Shown piece after piece: positions 57,159-64,000 of a stretch of DNA of 64,000 bases; position 1 is the first letter of the stretch; each line of letters opens with the position of its first letter. A program made the translations under genes and the position numbers. The DNA comes from Marisa cornuarietis (Eukaryota > Mollusca > Gastropoda > Architaenioglossa > Ampullariidae), in NCBI GenBank assembly GCA_004794655.1, contig SMMW01000068.1, positions 907,501 through 971,500 on the forward strand. The letters are read 5' to 3'. Below the pieces are notes generated by a model that was not told the DNA's origin, did not search any database, and saw nothing but the letters and a program-made list of their open reading frames with translations.

Positions 57159-59402
57159 AATTACCCTCAGGTCAACTAGACGCAATGATATTCTTAGAAA
57201 CCCCTGAAAAATAGCAGAAAAGAGAAGTGAAGAGGTGAAAAATCTGTTTCTGTTAAAATTTACCCTTTCCTACACTAAAATCCATATGTAATACTTGTAT
57301 TTATCCCTCTAAGGCTTAGAAGAATCATACATGATGTACAATGACCTCAATATGATGCGACACTACCAGAAGAAAAAATATAAAATATAATAGTTGATCG
57401 TTTTAATTTTGATGTCATGAAATTAAATTATAATTTAAAATGATATTTGTTATTAGTTTGAAAAGAAGTGTTAGGAATACCTATAGCCATGTTCTCTACA
57501 TTAAAATAGTACATAATCTTTTGTTCATGGTGTGGCTGCAACTGATAATGTGTATTTTTATGCTCAAGCGACAATTATTTATTGAGTGATTGATTATCCT
57601 CTTATCTTTCAGTTTCTGTAGCATGTACATTATTTAATTGATTGTTCTATAAACATTTAAAAACAGTTTCAACAACGTATCGACATTTCCATAATTTTAT
57701 AATTCTTTGCACTTCTGTGGATTACAGTAAACGTGCATCAAATGAACACTTTTGAGATGCATATGTATTTCTGTATTTATCAATTAACATTTAGATAATA
57801 AACACAATGCCTCATTACTTAAACATGATATAATACACAGGCTAAAGCAACTGCTTGAAGAAAATTAGTACCAGTTTTTCTACCTGTGCTCTTTGAGTGT
57901 TGAACTTTTCTAGTCTTTTCCTGTGTGTGCGGTGTCATCTGCCTTTTCTGTCTCACAGTCCAGTCCCCAACATAAGGTCACATCTGCTGGACATTTTCAT
58001 TTTATTATTAATAAAAAGCAGGTATATTGACTTTTAGAAAGCAATAACTTAATAAAATAATGAAAAACACGTTTATTTTAATCTACATATCAAGCATTGC
58101 ATTTATTTGTGGCTTTGAATATCTTTGTTAGGATTAAATAACCATCATTTACAAATTTTATTCTTCCTGAGTTTAGATATAAGAGGTAAACATCAAACAT
58201 AACTAGAAAGTGGCCGTTATCTTTCTGAATCAGTTTGTGAGGATCTTGAAGAAAACAAAGGTGAACAAACCTGGAAATCTGGGTCTGTTTGCACCCCTTC
58301 ATGCATGCACAATTTAGCAGTTTATTGTGACTGGTTGGTCATTGTCTGGAATAAACATTATTAATGAAAAATTCTGCTCTGAACTCAGCAATGAATACAC
58401 TCTTTAATGTTATCTCTGATATACTGCACACAAGAATTAATATAATTAGTGCATGCATGTGTTAACATGCTCATTATGTAAGAAGTATCCTTTCAACATT
58501 TTAGAGATTTCATGTTTAGAAACAGAAGCCATCCTTACAAAGACATAGATCAATAAAACAAGCTTTCGTTGTATAAAATGTGTAAATAATTTAAAATAAA
58601 ATGTAGCAAGTATCAGATGAACAATAGTAGGCCTATATTTTCTTTATACTTGCAGCTTGATGCATTATTTTCTCACAAGTTACTGTATATTTTTGTCGTT
58701 CACATGTTTGATATAGCTACAATCTAATACTTTTTATTATGTACATGCAGTCATTCACAGACTGTAATGTTGATCATGGTAGAATAAGAATCGCAGTTTA
58801 TTGTTTACAATTTTAGCTAGCATCAGGTGCATTCGTGACACTGACCTGTTTGGCGACTGAATATCATCTGTCAGATGCATCCCATTCTTTTTTTGACAAC
58901 TTCATAATGCTGAAAAAATGTAGAAACTTATCCCACAGAAACTGAGACACAAAGCGCAAGCCGCGCTGTTCGCTCGATCGTTCGTGTGCTCGTAAAGCTT
59001 TATACCAAATGTTTTGAGCACAAGGTGTCCGAGTCTCTAGCCTCACAAAGCTTTGTAGTTTCGTATCTGAGTCGTTTCATCCTTAATTTTATTCTCTTCT
59101 CAAGTTTCTGTCATTTGGAAACTTGTGAAAACTATTTTTGAGCTCCTTCCGCCCCTTTTTTTTCGGCAATCGGGTGGCAGCTGCATTCGTTTTGCTTGGT
59201 AAACAATCATAAGGTCACGTGACGGAGAACGAGACTTCGTTGAAGCAAGCGAAAGAGTCCGGTGTAATTTCTCTTATTAAACACAACACTCCACATAACC
59301 TTCAACTTTTTGCACATGAATAGACACGAAAATAGATGAGATTCATATTAATCATACTCTTTGTGAGAATCTAAACAGTTTTATTTTGCCTTGAGTATAC
59401 CT
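57159..59402. other. 3' part of the transposon unit, no recognised gene
   Basis: AT-rich sequence between the last P2X7-type exon and the right inverted repeat. A 70-codon minus-strand frame (58090-58302) recurs in copy 2 at 63560-63772. It shows no known domain. Confidence 0.5.
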
Positions 59403-59788
59403 TTAAAGGTATTCTAAAGGCAAATTATCGGTGATAAGGCTGTGGGGACGGTCCAAAACGTTTGCAAATTATATTTAATTACGATTGCAGCTCACTAAAA
59501 CAATACAGGAGAAATAAATGATGCTTTCTTCACCTTATTACCATTTCTTAGCACTACCTCGGTTGCCGATGTTTATAAAAATCGAAAATTTCCAGTGAAA
59601 TTTACTCGTTATATCCTTCCGCCGAGAAACCGCGATGTCTTCGCGAGACGGTTAGCAGACGATTCCTTTGTATGACGTAGTTCTGGGACGCGTAAGTGTC
59701 GGTCAGTACTAGGATTTGAACACAAGTGATCGGTGGTGACTCGTTAGTTGGACTGGTAATATCCAAATTTTTAATAATCAAGGTGGCT

Positions 59789-61931
59789 ATGAGCAATGTC
59801 CAACCATATCAGTTTGAACCAATTGCATCAGCTTACACTGGGATCGACTGGACCTCATTGGAAAAAGAAGAAAATGTTCAATCGGCCGAAAGACAAAACA
59901 GGTAGGACTAAGCAAGTCACATTGTGTCTACGCGAGCAGAGAGTGAACGAATGCTTTAGATTCAAGTACTTAAAAAAAAAACATAATGCACACTAAGTCC
60001 ACTAACTACTTGCACTGGGCTTTGTTGTTGACGAATTTACATCGTAATGTGTTTAAAGAATGAAATTACATTTGACATGCTAATTATTTCTTATGCACAC
60101 ACACACCCCGCGGAATATTCACATTGTAAATGATAATAAAGTGTTCTTTAGTTACTTTAGGTTTTAAAGTGAACTTTTCAAAGCTTAGTTTCAAAAATCA
60201 ATATTTCAACATCGTTTCAATATTTCAAACAGACAATATTTGCAGCCTTTTTAGGGGGGGGGGTATATTCTAAATAATGACTTACTGTATGTGTAGTAGA
60301 TGTATAACAACGATGCAGAGAATATGGCAGTTGCGTTTGCTTTATGCTATTATGCCTGTGCTTTTTAAATTTATGTTTGCAATTTAATTGTGTGGGTACA
60401 TGAATTTATTTATCAGAGTTTCAGACTGGTGCAGTTGTGAGCATTGTGAGGAGTGGCCACAACAAAAAGAAGAAAAGAAATGTTGCCATTTCTATTCAGA
60501 AATAAACAATTATTTAGAGGAGGTCCAGATGTGCATTACCAGTCATAAAGGCATGGCTGGAAATTGTCTATCAAGGTAAAAACTCTTATTTCACATACTT
60601 AAATTTTTCCCATGTTTAATTTTTGTGCTGGTTACTTTAGGGATGCTAATTTTCCCCACTCCAATATTGTGTAATTACAAGCATGCAAGTTATTGTCTTT
60701 TCCCACTACTGAAAGTAGGTGCAAAACACTGCATAACACCCACACATTTAGATATACAAGCACTTACAAACATTCAGACTGATGCACGTGCTTTTTTTAC
60801 AACACACAAATTAATACACACACACAAGGTGGAGGAAGTCGGAGTACCTCAAGAAAGCCACCAATGGTTATACCTTGAAAGACATTCAGAAAGATGAGTG
60901 TTGGAGCCGAGATCTGACTTCTGACTCCACAACACCTATTTCTTACAGTCTAAGTGAATGGCGCTTTAGCGACTTTGCAGGCAAACCACATGTAAATGCT
61001 TACAGACTTTTGAGAGAAATGCTCTGAATATGTAATGACTTTATAATTGATTTTTTTCAGGTTTGTTATTGATTCCACCATAGTGCTAATAAAGCAGATT
61101 AATATAAAAAGATGGCGGGAAGACTATATGCACACAGAACCACACAAGTAAGGGATATGCCAGCATTTTTTATTGATAGGCACAGTTTAGTCTGTGCAAT
61201 GTCAAATTAAAAGCATGAATGCAAGAAAAGCACTTCAAAGATAAATATTACACTAAATGTTGAGGCATAAAAAATTATGTATAGTAAAAGCTTAAAAGTG
61301 AATTGTCAATAAAATATTCCTTAAACAGCATGAAAATTATCACATTTATCCAAACCCAGTTATGGAACACACTTTATATGAGATGTTAAAAATACTTGCT
61401 TGTATCTGACATGAATTGCAAAATAAAATCTTCCCTATACAGCATTCAATTTTTATATTTATTCAAACCCAGTTATGGAACACACTTCACATCATTTTGA
61501 TGTCTAAAACAAGTGTATCTGGCATTTTTTTTTTACAAGCATCATTTCTGGAACACTTGGAGCTGAATTTATCTCAGTAGTTTTCATTCGTTATGGATTA
61601 ATAGTAATGCATGGAAAACTTTTTTTTTCTTCCACAGAACACACAGACATGTGGCTGAATTTATCTCAGTAGTTTTCATTCGTTATGGATTAATAGTAAT
61701 GCATGGAAAACTTTTTTTTCTTCCACAGAACACACAGACATGTGGCTGAATTTATCTCAGTAGTTTTCATTCGTTATGGATTAATAGTAATGCATGGAAA
61801 ACTTTTTTTTCTTCCACAGAACACACAGACATGTGGCTTACTGCAACTTTGTGCGATGGATATGGCACAAGATAGGAAAGAAAAACAGAAAAGTCTTGCC
61901 TGCATGTGTTGTTGCAGCGACCAGAAAATAA
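59789..61931 (+). CDS. P2X7-type zinc-binding domain protein, copy 2
   Basis: Exons 59789-59901, 60417-60575, 61061-61147 and 61820-61931 have the same phases and the same 156-residue product as copy 1. The two coding substitutions I found (CCG/CCA in QFEP, GGG/GGA before NCLSR) are both synonymous. The in-frame TAA at 61929-61931 is at the identical place, so the lesion predates the duplication, or it is the normal end of a short protein. The zinc-site cysteines are intact. Confidence 0.8.
61559..61838 (+). repeat. Triplicated 3' splice site before exon 4, copy 2
   Basis: The same three 91-bp units as in copy 1. Acceptors end at 61637, 61728 and 61819. T-run lengths differ slightly between the two copies. 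Confidence 0.9.
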
Positions 61932-62628
61932 TTTCCGTCAGAGGAGTTTACTGGCTTAAAATATGCTTTATAATATATAGGTGAGTGTTTCTACAAATAC
62001 ATTCATAAGTACATTTAGCTTGTTGTCGACTAATGTGGGTTTTTTTTTATCCCACTATTGAAGGTGGGCTCAAACACCCATGATACACCTGAGGTGCATA
62101 GCTCACATTTAGCAGGCATCCCATGCTCCTTATAATCATTCACAAACTCACTCTCACAACACACAAACAAATATGCACACAGGATGAGGAAGCCAAAGAA
62201 GAAGTTGGTTCTTTATTATATTTTCAGGAATCATATGCTTTAGTAATCCTGTATTGAAGCATGTAGCACAGTTTTTGATGCTCTTTTCAGAAGTATTGGA
62301 CTGTCACATTACAGTGTACATCTTGCAAGCACAGTAATCAAAAGAAGAAGAAAGTATTCTGTCATTTTCAGAAATAAAATCCAATGTCTAGTTTACATGT
62401 TGCTATAGTGTATATATATATTTTTTTAAATCCAGGGCCTATATTCCAGATGATCATGCTGACCTTTGCCGTAGGACCCACCATGGTCTTCATGGATATC
62501 CACAACATGGTTGCAGATGGAAGCTTACTTGTCTCATACTAGCTGTTCTTTGCCCAGTCCTTCTGGTGATGATGATGAACATCACTACACATAATTCAAT
62601 AGGCTTTTGGACCATAATGACAAGCTAA
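61932..62628 (+). pseudogene. Out-of-frame 3' part of the P2X7-type gene, copy 2
   Basis: It matches the 3' part of copy 1: +1-frame IISVRGVYWLK to a donor at 61980, then an exon at 62436-62628 ending in TAA. Confidence 0.45.
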
Positions 62629-64000
62629 AATTACCCTCAGGTCAACTAGACGCAATGATATTCTTAGAAACCCCTGAAAAATAGCAGAAAAGAGAAGTGA
62701 AGAGGTGAAAAATCTGTTTCTGTTAAAATTTACCCTTTCCTACACTAAAATCCATATGTAATACTTGTATTTATCCCTCTAAGGCTTAGAAGAATCATAC
62801 ATGATGTACAATGACCTCAATATGATGCGACACTACCAGAAGAAAAAATATAAAATATAATAGTTGATCGTTTTAATTTTGATGTCATGAAATTAAATTA
62901 TAATTTAAAATGATATTTGTTATTAGTTTGAAAAGAAGTGTTAGGAATACCTATAGCCATGTTCTCTACATTAAAATAGTACATAATCTTTTGTTCATGG
63001 TGTGGCTGCAACTGATAATGTGTATTTTTATGCTCAAGCGACAATTATTTATTGAGTGATTGATTATCCTCTTATCTTTCAGTTTCTGTAGCATGTACAT
63101 TATTTAATTGATTGTTCTATAAACATTTAAAAACAGTTTCAACAACGTATCGACATTTCCATAATTTTATAATTCTTTGCACTTCTGTGGATTACAGTAA
63201 ACGTGCATCAAATGAACACTTTTGAGATGCATATGTATTTCTGTATTTATCAATTAACATTTAGATAATAAACACAATGCCTCATTACTTAAACATGATA
63301 TAATACACAGGCTAAAGCAACTGCTTGAAGAAAATTAGTACCAGTTTTTCTACCTGTGCTCTTTGAGTGTTGAACTTTTCTAGTCTTTTCCTGTGTGTGC
63401 GGTGTCATCTGCCTTTTCTGTCTCACAGTCCAGTCCCCAACATAAGGTCACATCTGCTGGACATTTTCATTTTATTATTAATAAAAAGCAGGTATATTGA
63501 CTTTTAGAAAGCAATAACTTAATAAAATAATGAAAAACACGTTTATTTTAATCTACATATCAAGCATTGCATTTATTTGTGGCTTTGAATATCTTTGTTA
63601 GGATTAAATAACCATCATTTACAAATTTTATTCTTCCTGAGTTTAGATATAAGAGGTAAACATCAAACATAACTAGAAAGTGGCCGTTATCTTTCTGAAT
63701 CAGTTTGTGAGGATCTTGAAGAAAACAAAGGTGAACAAACCTGGAAATCTGGGTCTGTTTGCACCCCTTCATGCATGCACAATTTAGCAGTTTATTGTGA
63801 CTGGTTGGTCATTGTCTGGAATAAACATTAATGAAAAATTCTGCTCTGAACTCAGCAATGAATACACTCTTTAATGTTATCTCTGATATACTGCACACAA
63901 GAATTAATATAATTAGTGCATGCATGTGTTAACATGCTCATTATGTAAGAAGTATCCTTTCAACATTTTAGAGATTTCATGTTTAGAAACAGAAGCCATC

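Larger units (their letters stand above)
53934..59406 (+). mobile_element. TTAA-flanked DNA transposon carrying a P2X7-type zinc-binding gene, copy 1
   Basis: TTAA at 53934-53937 precedes AGGTATTCTAAAGGCAAA. The right end, read in reverse complement from TTAA at 59403-59406, is AGGTATACTCAAGGCAAA. These 18-bp terminal inverted repeats match at 16 positions, and the element between is 5465 bp. TTAA target choice and duplication are established for piggyBac-type and Kolobok elements. The only recognisable coding sequence is a multi-exon gene with a P2X7-type domain; I see no DDE transposase or THAP exon. The element is therefore either non-autonomous or mobilised by an unrecognised product. Confidence 0.75.
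59403..64000 (+). mobile_element. TTAA-flanked P2X7-domain transposon, copy 2 (runs off the window)
   Basis: It starts at the same TTAA that ends copy 1 and repeats it base for base for about 4.6 kb until the window ends. Only about ten differences were seen: single substitutions, homopolymer length changes (for example GTAAAGC/GTAAAAGC and the T runs) and a 3-bp deletion in ATTATTAATG near 63830. The right inverted repeat is beyond the window. Confidence 0.8.

Noticed and set aside
58864..59046. 60-codon minus-strand frame
   Set aside because: No recognised domain, no splice partners, AT-rich surroundings; probably chance.

Overview
This is animal nuclear DNA. The genes are split by GT-AG introns with matching phases, and there are long CA/GT microsatellites, minisatellites, non-LTR retrotransposon wrecks and DNA-transposon remnants. 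There are no operons, ribosome binding sites or prokaryotic features. A mollusc, probably a gastropod, is my best guess. It rests on an NRF-6-type acyltransferase, a free-standing P2X7-type zinc-binding protein and the style of the repeats, not on a marker gene.

Layout: (1) 1-15217, + strand: the 3' 16 exons of a 'nose resistant to fluoxetine' (NRF-6)-like multi-pass membrane acyltransferase; its 5' end lies outside the window. (2) 15218-22215: intergenic, with old interspersed repeats, microsatellites and a 1.1-kb minisatellite of 29-bp units. (3) 22216-39832, + strand: an apparently complete gene for a secreted LRP-like protein of about 665 residues. It has a signal peptide and two tandem modules, each a YWTD beta-propeller followed by a shortened EGF-like domain. 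Its introns hold a TTAA-flanked DNA element, an RTE-like fragment, a non-LTR fragment, a fold-back repeat, a 23-bp minisatellite and an exact 77-bp copy of an exon junction from gene 1. (4) 39833-53933: transposon graveyard with a broken minus-strand coiled-coil gene, a truncated NVL-type AAA ATPase fragment, a damaged THAP domain, a Harbinger remnant with perfect 17-bp inverted ends, and a decayed minus-strand endonuclease/reverse transcriptase element. (5) 53934-64000: two head-to-tail copies of a 5.47-kb unit.

The most interesting structure is region 5. The unit starts and ends with imperfect terminal inverted repeats (AGGTATTCTAAAGGCAAA against AGGTATACTCAAGGCAAA) and each visible boundary lies at TTAA. 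It therefore looks like a TTAA-targeting DNA transposon whose only recognisable gene encodes a P2X7-type zinc-binding domain. The second copy begins exactly at the TTAA that ends the first and runs off the window. Both copies share the same in-frame stop inside the domain and the same triplicated 3' splice site. The NRF-like and LRP-like genes are ordinary host genes on the same strand; no functional link between them can be read from the sequence.
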